Positions 33,614 through 41,050 of a DNA stretch of 64,000 bases are shown piece by piece (the stretch's first letter is position 1; every line of letters begins with the position of its first letter). Under the pieces are notes generated by a model that had not been told where the DNA came from, made no database searches, and saw only the letters and a program-made list of their open reading frames with translations. The stretch spans positions 1 to 64,000 of the forward strand of contig JAGGAB010000018.1 in NCBI GenBank assembly GCA_017889705.1, written 5' to 3'. The position numbers and the translations under genes are program-made. Origin of the DNA: Bacillota bacterium (GTDB taxonomy: Bacteria; Bacillota; Negativicutes; Sporomusales; Sporomusaceae).

Positions 33614-34648
33614 ATGGATGTACAGAAAAAAGTTGTCAGGGTGCTTATTGTTGATGATTGCCCCATCGCGCGGGAACTTATCAGCGGAATGTTGACCGAA
33701 GACGCCGGCATTCAGGTAGTCGGCGAAGCCTGCAATGGCGAGGAAGGAGTCAAACAAGCTTCCCGGCTCCAGCCTGATCTGATTATTATGGATATCGAAA
33801 TGCCTGTAATGAACGGCCTGGAGGCCATTGAGATAATTATGAAAGACAATCCTACGCCAATAATAGTTGTCACCGCATATGGCGACGCTCATTTTGCGTA
33901 TGAAGCAATAAGCCGGGGCGCTTTGGAGGTAGTGGAAAAACCCAATATTGATTTTGCGGACTCTGCGCAATTTATTCATAAGCTAAAACTATTGGCCGGA
34001 GTAAAAGTTATCAGGCATATGAATCGCAGCAGACAGGCAAATACAACAAACAGCATTGCAAAAATAAATTCTTCTTTTTGCCCGCAGGCAATCGCCATTG
34101 CTTCCTCATTAGGCGGAGCCAAGGTGTTGGAGACCCTGTTTTCACAATTACCTGCTGATTTTCCTGTTCCCATCGTTGTCGCTCAGCATATTTCTGAAGG
34201 GTTTGCCGAACCGCTGGCAGAATGGCTTAATTATAAAACGCCGCTTACTGTAAAAGTTGCAGCCCAGGCCGACACACTGCTACCAGGTAACATTTTAATT
34301 GCTCCACCGGAATATAACATGCAGGTAAAAGCAGACGGCCATATTGAGCTTTTACCAGCATTGCCGGAACATATCTATCACCCCTCCTGCGATATGCTGC
34401 TGTCTTCTGTAGCACGCAATTATCAGCAAGGTGCCATCGGCGTTATTTTGACAGGTATGGGGCAAGACGGCGTTGCCGGAATACAGGCGATCAAAGACGT
34501 CGGCGGCATTACCATAGCGCAAAACGAGCAAACCTCGCTTATCTACAATATGCCCAGACTGGTAATCGAACGTGGTTTAGCCGATTATATTGTGGCTGCC
34601 AATGATATTTCAGCAACATTAAGTAAGGTGATCTCCTTATGTCAGTAA
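33614..34648 (+). CDS. cheB: CheB methylesterase response regulator
   Basis: A 344-residue protein with an N-terminal REC domain (phospho-Asp in LIIMDIEMPVMNG) and a C-terminal methylesterase domain. The catalytic triad is visible: Ser in AIASSLGGAKVL, His in VVAQHISEGF, Asp in GMGQDGVAG. It removes methyl groups from receptor glutamates and is activated by CheA. It overlaps cheR by ten bases. Confidence 0.93.
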   Translation: MDVQKKVVRVLIVDDCPIARELISGMLTEDAGIQVVGEACNGEEGVKQASRLQPDLIIMDIEMPVMNGLEAIEIIMKDNPTPIIVVTAYGDAHFAYEAISRGALEVVEKPNIDFADSAQFIHKLKLLAGVKVIRHMNRSRQANTTNSIAKINSSFCPQAIAIASSLGGAKVLETLFSQLPADFPVPIVVAQHISEGFAEPLAEWLNYKTPLTVKVAAQADTLLPGNILIAPPEYNMQVKADGHIELLPALPEHIYHPSCDMLLSSVARNYQQGAIGVILTGMGQDGVAGIQAIKDVGGITIAQNEQTSLIYNMPRLVIERGLADYIVAANDISATLSKVISLCQ

Positions 34649-36153
34649 CGGCAAATTCGCTAACAGCATGTGCATTAGAAAAAATCAGCCTGTTTATTAC
34701 CAAACGGTATGGCCTGGAATTTCGTCAGCACCGCCAGGAACTGCTGTGGCAAGCAGTGCAGGAACGTATGCAAGCCTGCACTGTTTCTAGCACAGAACAA
34801 TATTTGCGGCTGCTGCAGCAGGGTAAAGAAGAAGTATTGTTGCTTATCAACCTGTTAACCATTCACGAAACTTATTTTTTCCGCGAACCAGCACATTTTG
34901 CAATTATACGCAAACAGATTATTCCCCGGTTAGCCAAGTCCAGCGGCCCCAAGCCTTTTTTTCGCTTGTTAAGTGCTGGCTGCTCAACAGGCGAAGAAGC
35001 CTATTCCCTGGCAATGACCCTGCTTACCATTCCCGGTACGGGAATAGATTGGGACTTCGAAATAATCGGGGTTGATGTCGACACCAAAGCAATTCATAAG
35101 GCGCAAGCCGGCTTATACGGCTCATATTCTTTCCGTTCCTGTTCAAGGGAGATCCAAAATAACTGCTTTGAGAGGTTGTCAAAAGACTGTTTTTTGATTA
35201 AACGCCAAGTAAAAGAAAAAGTACGGTTTGAAGCCCTTAACTTATTTGAACAAGTATATCCTGATTGGCTGCAAAACCTAGACATCGTGTTTTACCGCAA
35301 TGTGTCAATTTATTTTTCCCGCGAACAACAGCAAGATATCTTTCACCGCCTGACCGGGTTGCTTAAACCTGAGGGCTGCTTGTTTTTAAGCTGCACAGAA
35401 ACATTATATCATCATAATAAGCATATGATCTTGGTCAACAGCGGCGATGCTTTCTATTATCAAAAAACAGCGGCGACCCTACCTTCCGTCGCTATTGCCA
35501 AAAGCAGCCAATATTCTGTTTGTACTCAGCCACCTCCAGCTTACGTTCCACCGCAAAAAAAGCGTCCTCTTACCAGGATACCTCGCAAACTTCTTTCCCC
35601 TTTAATCACCACAACTAATCCTAAACCCTGTTTAAACACTGATGATTGTTGCCAGCTATTTAACACTGCCCTAATATTAATAAAATCCAAAAAGCGCACA
35701 GAAGCTCTGCAATGTGTTGATCAGCTCCTGTCTGCCGATTCGCAGTTCATTCAAGCCTATACCTTAAAAGCCAATATTCTCCTTGGACAGCAGCAGCTTA
35801 CAGCCGCTATTAAGCTGTGCAAAACCGCGCTGGTACTGGAACCATTTTGCTTAGAAGCCTACCTGCTGCTGGGTATGGCAGCCAAACTGGACAACCGGTT
35901 TGACGACGCTCTGCAGCACTTTAAAGAAGCTGTATATGTGACTCCCGAATGCTGGCTGGCTCACTTTTATCTGGCCGAAATATATCAGTTCTGTTCAGAA
36001 ATTGCTTACGCCAAACGCGAATATGAAGTGACTAGTAAATTACTCAAACAAGGCAATTTTGACAATCATGGGCTAAGCTTTTTTGATATGCCTTTCCAAC
36101 TTAATGACTTCCTGCAATTATGCCAGTACAATTTAGAGAAATTACAAAATTGA
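34639..36153 (+). CDS. cheR: CheR methyltransferase with TPR domain
   Basis: A 504-residue protein. The CheR domain (about 10-280) has HETYFFREPAHF, the SAM-binding LSAGCSTGEEAYSLAM and DIVFYRNVSIYF. It uses SAM to methylate receptor glutamates. A linker of about 40 residues leads to a C-terminal tetratricopeptide region (about 340-470: AYTLKANILLGQQQLTAAIK, AYLLLGMAAKLDNRFDDAL). A TPR extension is typical of CheR in alternative systems such as WspC and Frz/Che3-type clusters and is thought to mediate protein contacts. It overlaps cheB. Confidence 0.93.
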   Translation: MSVTANSLTACALEKISLFITKRYGLEFRQHRQELLWQAVQERMQACTVSSTEQYLRLLQQGKEEVLLLINLLTIHETYFFREPAHFAIIRKQIIPRLAKSSGPKPFFRLLSAGCSTGEEAYSLAMTLLTIPGTGIDWDFEIIGVDVDTKAIHKAQAGLYGSYSFRSCSREIQNNCFERLSKDCFLIKRQVKEKVRFEALNLFEQVYPDWLQNLDIVFYRNVSIYFSREQQQDIFHRLTGLLKPEGCLFLSCTETLYHHNKHMILVNSGDAFYYQKTAATLPSVAIAKSSQYSVCTQPPPAYVPPQKKRPLTRIPRKLLSPLITTTNPKPCLNTDDCCQLFNTALILIKSKKRTEALQCVDQLLSADSQFIQAYTLKANILLGQQQLTAAIKLCKTALVLEPFCLEAYLLLGMAAKLDNRFDDALQHFKEAVYVTPECWLAHFYLAEIYQFCSEIAYAKREYEVTSKLLKQGNFDNHGLSFFDMPFQLNDFLQLCQYNLEKLQN

Positions 36154-36193
36154 GCAGCTAACATCCTACGGAATGAGGAGGGGTATCCGCATT

Positions 36194-38371
36194 ATGGCAA
36201 TAAATATCAAACTACTCTCGGCAAAATTTGCAGTAGAAGCAATCAAACATTGCGACCAGCTTGAAAAAGAGTTGCTTGTCCTTGAAGCAAATGGCTTTTC
36301 TAAAGATATCCTTGATTCGGTGTTTCGCACTGCCCACACTCTAAAAGGCGCTGCCAGAATGCTAAAATTAACGGCAATTTCCGAAGTAGCGCACCGAATG
36401 GAAGATGTTTTTGAACTGATTCGCAGTGGAGAGCGCACTCTCTCGCGTGAAATAGTCGATCTTTTATTACAGGGCGTTGACACCATCCGCCAATTACTTG
36501 CCACCATTGCCGACGAAGCCCCGCTGCCGGAAGTACCGCCCTCAATCTGTGCCGAGCTAACAGAAGTATTAACCAAAGAAACTTCTGCAACTCCGGAAAC
36601 TCATCGAGCACCAACTTCTCCCAGACCGGTGCAAGAACTTAATACAACACCCTCCAAAGAAGGTTCCGACCAACAACACAGCTATGTCCAAATTCGCGCC
36701 GAACGCTTGGATGAGTTAATCCAGTTAATGGGCGAAATGGTCTCCTTTCAATACCGCAAAAACCAGCAAACATCAGTAATCCGTGAAATCACACGCCTGT
36801 CAGCGACAAGTCTTTCTTTGCTGTCCGGCAGCGAACATTCCACCCAGCAGCAGGAATTAACTAACACGCTGTCGACACTGCATAATCAATTAGTAAAATT
36901 TCAAACTTCTTTACGCAATGACGCCGTCTTCGAAAACCTCTTGACCACCGACTTGCAGGAACGTTCCTTAAAAATACGTATGCTGCCAATTGCAACGATC
37001 TTTGACAAAATCAACCGTGCGGTTAGAGATCTTGCCCGTACAACAGACAAAGAAATTGACTTTCAGATTGAGGGAGGCAATACTGAACTTGACCGGAAAA
37101 TTATTGAGCAGTTGGCTGATTGTTTGCTGCATATGGTTCGTAACGCTGTTGACCATGGTATTGAAATGCCACAAGACCGGCTGGCAGCTGGCAAAAAACC
37201 ACAGGGAACTATCAAGCTTATGGCTTTCTACGATTCCGGTGGAGTTACAATTGCTCTTCAGGATGATGGAGCCGGTATAGCCGGTGAACACATAAAAGCT
37301 GTCGCGATAAAAAAGCAATTGCTGACAAAGGAAGCTGCTGACAAGCTGACCGAAACAGATTTGCTGGATTTACTATTCTTGCCTGGTTTTAGCACAAGCC
37401 CTATCATTACTGATCTATCAGGCCGTGGAGTAGGCATGAATGTCGTCAGACAAACCGTTATCGAAAAACTAAAAGGTTCTATTCAAATTCAAACTCACGC
37501 CGGCAATGGAACTACCATTCTCCTTAAAGTTCCCATTACTCTGGCACTTTGCCGCATGCTGCTAGTAGCAACAAACAACCATACATTTGCCTTGCCCGCC
37601 TATTCGGTGCAAGAGATACTCTTGATACCTGCCAGTCAGGTTATTCAGGTTGTCGGCAAACAAGCCCTGCGTGTGCGTGAACAAATTGTGCCCCTGGAAG
37701 AACTTGCGGCTATTTTGCAGTGTCCGCCAACCGCAAGGCTGCAAGAGCAAACTGACTTACTTGTTATTATACTGTCATCAGGCGCAAAAAAACTGGGCGT
37801 CATTGTGGATGCTATCCTTAGCGAAGCCGATATGGTAATCAAACCGTTACCTGCTGCTTTACAAGATCATAGCCTGATTTCGGGTTTTACAGTAGGCAGC
37901 AGTGACGAAATCATCAGTGTGCTTACCGTTGCGTCACTCCTGAAGCAAGCCAGTGAAAACAATGCAGTTTTGGCTAATGTACAAACAGCAGCTTTTCAAA
38001 AACAACACAAAACCGTTCTCGTTGTCGATGATTCTGCCAATACCAGAGATATTGTCAAGAGCATTCTGGAATCTTACGGCTACCATGTTGATTTGGCCGA
38101 AGACGGGCTGGCCGCTCTTGAAAAAACTAACCAAAAAGTATATGATGCTGTTATAACAGATGTTGAAATGCCGCAGTTTGACGGCTTTAGTCTTACTTCG
38201 CATTTGCGTCAGGACGAGCGTTACCGCCAAATTCCGGTGATTATTGTCACTTCCCGTGAAAAGCCTGAGGATAAACGCCGCGGTATTCAAGTCGGTGCCA
38301 ATGCTTACATTGTGAAAGGTGCTTTTGATCAAAACAATCTTATTGAAACACTGCAAAATATTATCGGTTAA
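36194..38371 (+). CDS. cheA: Hybrid chemotaxis kinase CheA with C-terminal receiver
   Basis: About 725 residues. Order: HPt domain with phospho-His48 (RTAHTLKGAARM), dimerisation domain (about 165-290), HATPase (HMVRNAVDHGIEMP near 315; DDGAGI; GRGVGMNVV), CheW-like regulatory domain (about 450-590), and a C-terminal REC with phospho-Asp656 (VITDVEMPQFDG). The CheY-binding P2 domain is replaced by a short linker, as is common in hybrid CheA proteins such as WspE and FrzE. The start is ATG 36194 after GAGGAGGGG; a reading from 36173 includes the ribosome site. The attached receiver may act as phosphate sink or relay. Confidence 0.93.
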   Translation: MAINIKLLSAKFAVEAIKHCDQLEKELLVLEANGFSKDILDSVFRTAHTLKGAARMLKLTAISEVAHRMEDVFELIRSGERTLSREIVDLLLQGVDTIRQLLATIADEAPLPEVPPSICAELTEVLTKETSATPETHRAPTSPRPVQELNTTPSKEGSDQQHSYVQIRAERLDELIQLMGEMVSFQYRKNQQTSVIREITRLSATSLSLLSGSEHSTQQQELTNTLSTLHNQLVKFQTSLRNDAVFENLLTTDLQERSLKIRMLPIATIFDKINRAVRDLARTTDKEIDFQIEGGNTELDRKIIEQLADCLLHMVRNAVDHGIEMPQDRLAAGKKPQGTIKLMAFYDSGGVTIALQDDGAGIAGEHIKAVAIKKQLLTKEAADKLTETDLLDLLFLPGFSTSPIITDLSGRGVGMNVVRQTVIEKLKGSIQIQTHAGNGTTILLKVPITLALCRMLLVATNNHTFALPAYSVQEILLIPASQVIQVVGKQALRVREQIVPLEELAAILQCPPTARLQEQTDLLVIILSSGAKKLGVIVDAILSEADMVIKPLPAALQDHSLISGFTVGSSDEIISVLTVASLLKQASENNAVLANVQTAAFQKQHKTVLVVDDSANTRDIVKSILESYGYHVDLAEDGLAALEKTNQKVYDAVITDVEMPQFDGFSLTSHLRQDERYRQIPVIIVTSREKPEDKRRGIQVGANAYIVKGAFDQNNLIETLQNIIG

Positions 38372-38392
38372 TATGTTTGTGAGGGATGCATC

Positions 38393-39025
38393 ATGTATGA
38401 AAATACACAACCAAACAATCCTACCATGAAAATATTGCTTATTGAAGACGACAGCTTTATGCGCGATATGATTATTTTGATGCTGGAAACGGCAAACTAC
38501 ACGGTTACCGGTGTGGGAAACGGCGCAGAAGCCTTACGACAACTCACAGAGTGCGCAAACTATACGGCAATTATCTCTGATATGTATTTGCCTGATACAA
38601 ATGCTTTTAAAATCTTTGAACAAGTTGCAGCTGCCTGCCCCGGCCTGCCGTTCCTTATTTTAACAAGCGAAACTGATGAAGCCGTTGTCCAAAAAGCAAC
38701 AAACCTGGGAATTACCTATATTAGTAAAGACGAGAATTTTGCCGATACAATACTCACTGCGCTAACTAACCTACCAACAACCAAATCCGCCCCGACCACG
38801 CTCTCGCCTCTGCCGGCAAAGCTATTTCATGACTTGAGCCAGCCACTTAATTCGATAAAAATGACTGCCGGCGGAATCCTTTTTTTATTAAATCAAGGAA
38901 AAAAGCTGCCTGACGCAGAACTTATCGAGTGTATGGAAAATATATCATCACAGACTGACAACCTTGCCCATATTATTAAAAGTCTGGGTACATTGCTCCG
39001 TCGCAGCGAAAATCCGCCAAACTAG
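38393..39025 (+). CDS. Receiver protein with C-terminal DHp (HisKA-like) helices and no kinase domain
   Basis: A 210-residue protein. Residues 12-125 are a REC domain (acidic pocket E18-D19-D20, phospho-acceptor Asp63 in IISDMYLP, Thr91/Ser92, Lys112). Residues 140-205 form a histidine-kinase-like DHp pair: FHDLSQPLNSIKMTAGGIL, with His146 where a kinase has its phospho-accepting His. This matches the DHp of the kinase at 13017 almost residue for residue (AHEINQPLNSIKVTADSIL). No ATPase domain follows; the gene ends 59 residues after His146. It follows hybrid cheA by 21 bases. I infer a phosphotransfer role: Asp63 takes phosphate from CheA and His146 passes it to the NtrC-type regulator next door. 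Confidence 0.8.
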   Translation: MYENTQPNNPTMKILLIEDDSFMRDMIILMLETANYTVTGVGNGAEALRQLTECANYTAIISDMYLPDTNAFKIFEQVAAACPGLPFLILTSETDEAVVQKATNLGITYISKDENFADTILTALTNLPTTKSAPTTLSPLPAKLFHDLSQPLNSIKMTAGGILFLLNQGKKLPDAELIECMENISSQTDNLAHIIKSLGTLLRRSENPPN

Positions 39026-39026
39026 T

Positions 39027-39046
39027 AAAAAGCGGTTACGCTTTTT
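39027..39046 (+). terminator. Short terminator at the end of the chemosensory operon
   Basis: AAAAAGCG-GTTA-CGCTTTTT, eight base pairs with the T-run in the arm, two bases after the REC-DHp stop codon. It would allow partial separation of the operon from the riboswitch-controlled gene. Confidence 0.6.
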
Positions 39047-39050
39047 AACT

Positions 39051-39130
39051 TCCGGCAAACTTATCGAAAGATAAGGACGCAAAGCCATGGGTCTAATAAT
39101 CGTAATGATTGATGATTGCCAGGCTGCCAT
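39051..39130 (+). ncRNA. Cyclic-di-GMP-I riboswitch (GEMM-I) aptamer
   Basis: All landmarks are present in order: GGCA (39054-39057) that starts P1; stem CTTATC-GAAA-GATAAG with the GNRA tetraloop (39060-39075); the invariant GGACGCAAAGCC directly after it; ATGGGTCTAA; a variable arm AATC-GTAAT-GATT; and the 3' ATTGCCAGGCTGCC that closes P1 through TGCC (39125-39128). This is the class that binds c-di-GMP. It lies between the chemosensory operon and the sigma-54 activator gene on the same strand. Confidence 0.93.
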
Positions 39131-39171
39131 AACCTTTTATTGTTATGTCAGCACTATTGCAGTCTTTTTTT
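39122..39171 (+). terminator. Expression platform of the c-di-GMP riboswitch
   Basis: GGCTGC (39122-39127) can pair with GCAGTC (39159-39164), immediately followed by seven T; CATAAC/GTTATG (39128-39133, 39142-39147) forms an inner hairpin. The left arm overlaps the TGCC that closes the aptamer, so aptamer and terminator exclude each other. On this reading c-di-GMP binding would turn the downstream activator ON. The stem has an 11-base bulge on the 3' side, so the model needs testing. Confidence 0.65.
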
Positions 39172-39202
39172 ATTTACCAACACTTGCAAATGAGGTTATC
39201 CG

Positions 39203-40708
39203 ATGAAGATATTACTCGTAGATGATGAACAGCATAGTCGGCAGGCTATGCTGTGGTTTTTAACCCATCAAAATCACGAAGTAACCGAATGCTCCAGCGG
39301 CGAAGAGGCCTTGCAAAAGTTTTCAACAGAAACTTATCCTATGGTATTATCTGACATTCAAATGCCAGGTATGTCCGGTATCGACCTGGCTACCGCCATA
39401 AAAAAACTACCCAACAGTTGGCAGACTGATATTGTTTTTTTTACTGGTCATGCCGACGTAAACTCGGCAGTCACCGCCCTGCGGGCTGGTGTCTATGATT
39501 ATCTAATCAAACCCGTTAATCCCGAAGAATTGTTTTCTGTCATTGAACGGGTTGCCGAACACCAGTCACTGCTGCGAGAAAATAAACATTTGACCGAGCG
39601 CTTTCATGACGAGGTAAACGCCGCCACCGAAGAAACCCGCCGCGAACTTATTCATATGAAACAAATTGTCGCAGAATCAATGCTTGGCACTATCGGCATT
39701 TTTTCCGACTGCATGAAAGCAATTTTTCAGCAAGCCCAGCAGCTTCATACCGATCGCACCATCCCGGTCTTAATTGAAGGCGAAACCGGTACAGGCAAAG
39801 AAGTCCTTGCAAAACTAATTCATTTTGGACATAACTTTGCACCTTTACCTGCTGCCCCATTTGTGGACATTAACTGTGCCGCCCTGGCACCAACACTTTT
39901 TGAAAGCGAACTGTTCGGCTATGAGGCAGGCTCCTTTACCGGCAGTATGGCCAAAGGCTCAAAAGGGAAATTCGACTTAGCCAATGACGGCACGCTGTTA
40001 CTTGACGAAATCGGTGAAATCCCCCTTGATTTACAGGGAAAATTACTTCGTGTGCTCCAGGAAAAAGAATTTTACCGGGTGGGCGGCTTAAAAAAAATCA
40101 AAACCAATATCCGCGTAATCTGCGCCACTAATGTGCCACTGGAACAAAGGGTAGCGCAGGGATCCTTCCGTAAAGATCTCTATTTCCGATTGAAAGTAGC
40201 CCATATTGTCATCCCGCCGCTCCGGCAGCGCAAAGAAGAAATTTTACCGATGGCTCAGATGTTTCTCCAAGAATTTTCCCGCCGGAAGAAGAAACTTTTT
40301 ACTACTATTCATCCTCAAACTGCCGTGATTATGGAACAATACAACTGGCCGGGAAATATCCGGGAATTACAAAATATCATTGAATACGCCACCTTCGCTT
40401 ATAATGATACAGAATTAAAACCCGAACATATTCTGGGGCATTTACAGCAGCAACAACTAAACAGCACTGCTTCCCTTCCGCCTGAGCGCAGCAGTGTTTT
40501 AGAACTTCCCTTTCCATTTCAGGGCTATCCATTGAAAAAATATACAGAAGACATCATCCTGAAAATTCTTAAAGCCCATCATAACAATCAAGCGGCTACC
40601 GCCAAATATTTGGGTATTTCCCGCAGAGCATTATCTTATCGACTGGAAGAAATACGCCACAAACAGAAACTTAGTTCAGACGGCGTTTCGACTCCACCTA
40701 AATTCTAG
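39203..40708 (+). CDS. NtrC-type sigma-54 dependent response regulator downstream of the c-di-GMP riboswitch
   Basis: A 501-residue enhancer-binding protein: REC domain (Asp51 in MVLSDIQMP), AAA+ domain (Walker A GETGTGKE, Walker B TLLLDEIGEIP, sigma-54 loop AGSFTGS in place of GAFTGA), and a Fis-type DNA-binding end (NNQAATAKYLGISRRAL). It is a clear paralogue of the activator at 16418, with the same EHQxLLREN linker. It has no cognate kinase gene beside it; the hybrid CheA and REC-DHp genes just upstream are the likely phosphate source. ATG has GAGGTT six bases upstream. Translation follows a 180-base leader that holds a c-di-GMP-I riboswitch. A sigma-54 promoter lies 280 bases downstream. 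Confidence 0.93.
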   Translation: MKILLVDDEQHSRQAMLWFLTHQNHEVTECSSGEEALQKFSTETYPMVLSDIQMPGMSGIDLATAIKKLPNSWQTDIVFFTGHADVNSAVTALRAGVYDYLIKPVNPEELFSVIERVAEHQSLLRENKHLTERFHDEVNAATEETRRELIHMKQIVAESMLGTIGIFSDCMKAIFQQAQQLHTDRTIPVLIEGETGTGKEVLAKLIHFGHNFAPLPAAPFVDINCAALAPTLFESELFGYEAGSFTGSMAKGSKGKFDLANDGTLLLDEIGEIPLDLQGKLLRVLQEKEFYRVGGLKKIKTNIRVICATNVPLEQRVAQGSFRKDLYFRLKVAHIVIPPLRQRKEEILPMAQMFLQEFSRRKKKLFTTIHPQTAVIMEQYNWPGNIRELQNIIEYATFAYNDTELKPEHILGHLQQQQLNSTASLPPERSSVLELPFPFQGYPLKKYTEDIILKILKAHHNNQAATAKYLGISRRALSYRLEEIRHKQKLSSDGVSTPPKF

Positions 40709-40752
40709 TTATATGCTAAATAAAAATACCGCAACGTATCCAAACCTTCGTT

Positions 40753-40792
40753 TACCTGCCGAGTAGCCCATCGCTGCCTGGCAGGTATTTTT
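40753..40792 (+). terminator. Terminator of the sigma-54 activator gene
   Basis: TACCTGCC/GGCAGGTA (40753-40760, 40780-40787) followed by five T. Confidence 0.85.
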
Positions 40793-40821
40793 AGTCAGGC
40801 TGTTCTATTGGACAAAATCGT

Positions 40822-40885
40822 TCACAAAAACTTCCCACAGAGAAGTTTTTGTGACAAAGTTGTAATCGTTCCTGACAAACTTTGT
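40822..40885. promoter_or_regulatory. Tandem palindromes, candidate enhancer sites
   Basis: Palindrome 1 has 13-base perfect arms (TCACAAAAACTTC, 40822-40834, with 40842-40854). Palindrome 2 is ACAAAGTT/AACTTTGT (40854-40861, 40878-40885). They lie about 105-170 bases upstream of the sigma-54 promoter, the usual distance for binding sites of NtrC-type activators. The remaining gap up to the promoter holds nothing else I recognise. Confidence 0.5.
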
Positions 40886-40987
40886 TTTCTGTACGCCCTG
40901 CGTATGGTTAATAAAAAAGCTGATAAACGGCTTACTTCTATCGCTTTTGCACAAATTTTGTTAAAAAACATCACCAAAACCTATTAA

Positions 40988-41004
40988 TTGGCATGCTTAT
41001 TGCT
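40988..41004 (+). promoter_or_regulatory. Sigma-54 promoter of the MCP gene
   Basis: TTGGCATGCTTATTGCT: GG and GC are separated by exactly ten bases, and both the -24 (TTGGCA) and -12 (TTGCT) boxes match the sigma-54 consensus with the common C-to-T change. It lies 47 bases upstream of the MCP start. Confidence 0.85.
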
Positions 41005-41050
41005 ATATTTAGTTCTCGTCACTGTCTAGATATAATAGGAGGAATACTAC

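Noticed and set aside
40988..41004. Reading the MCP upstream region as a sigma-70 promoter
   Set aside because: No good -35/-10 pair was found; the sigma-54 match is exact in spacing.
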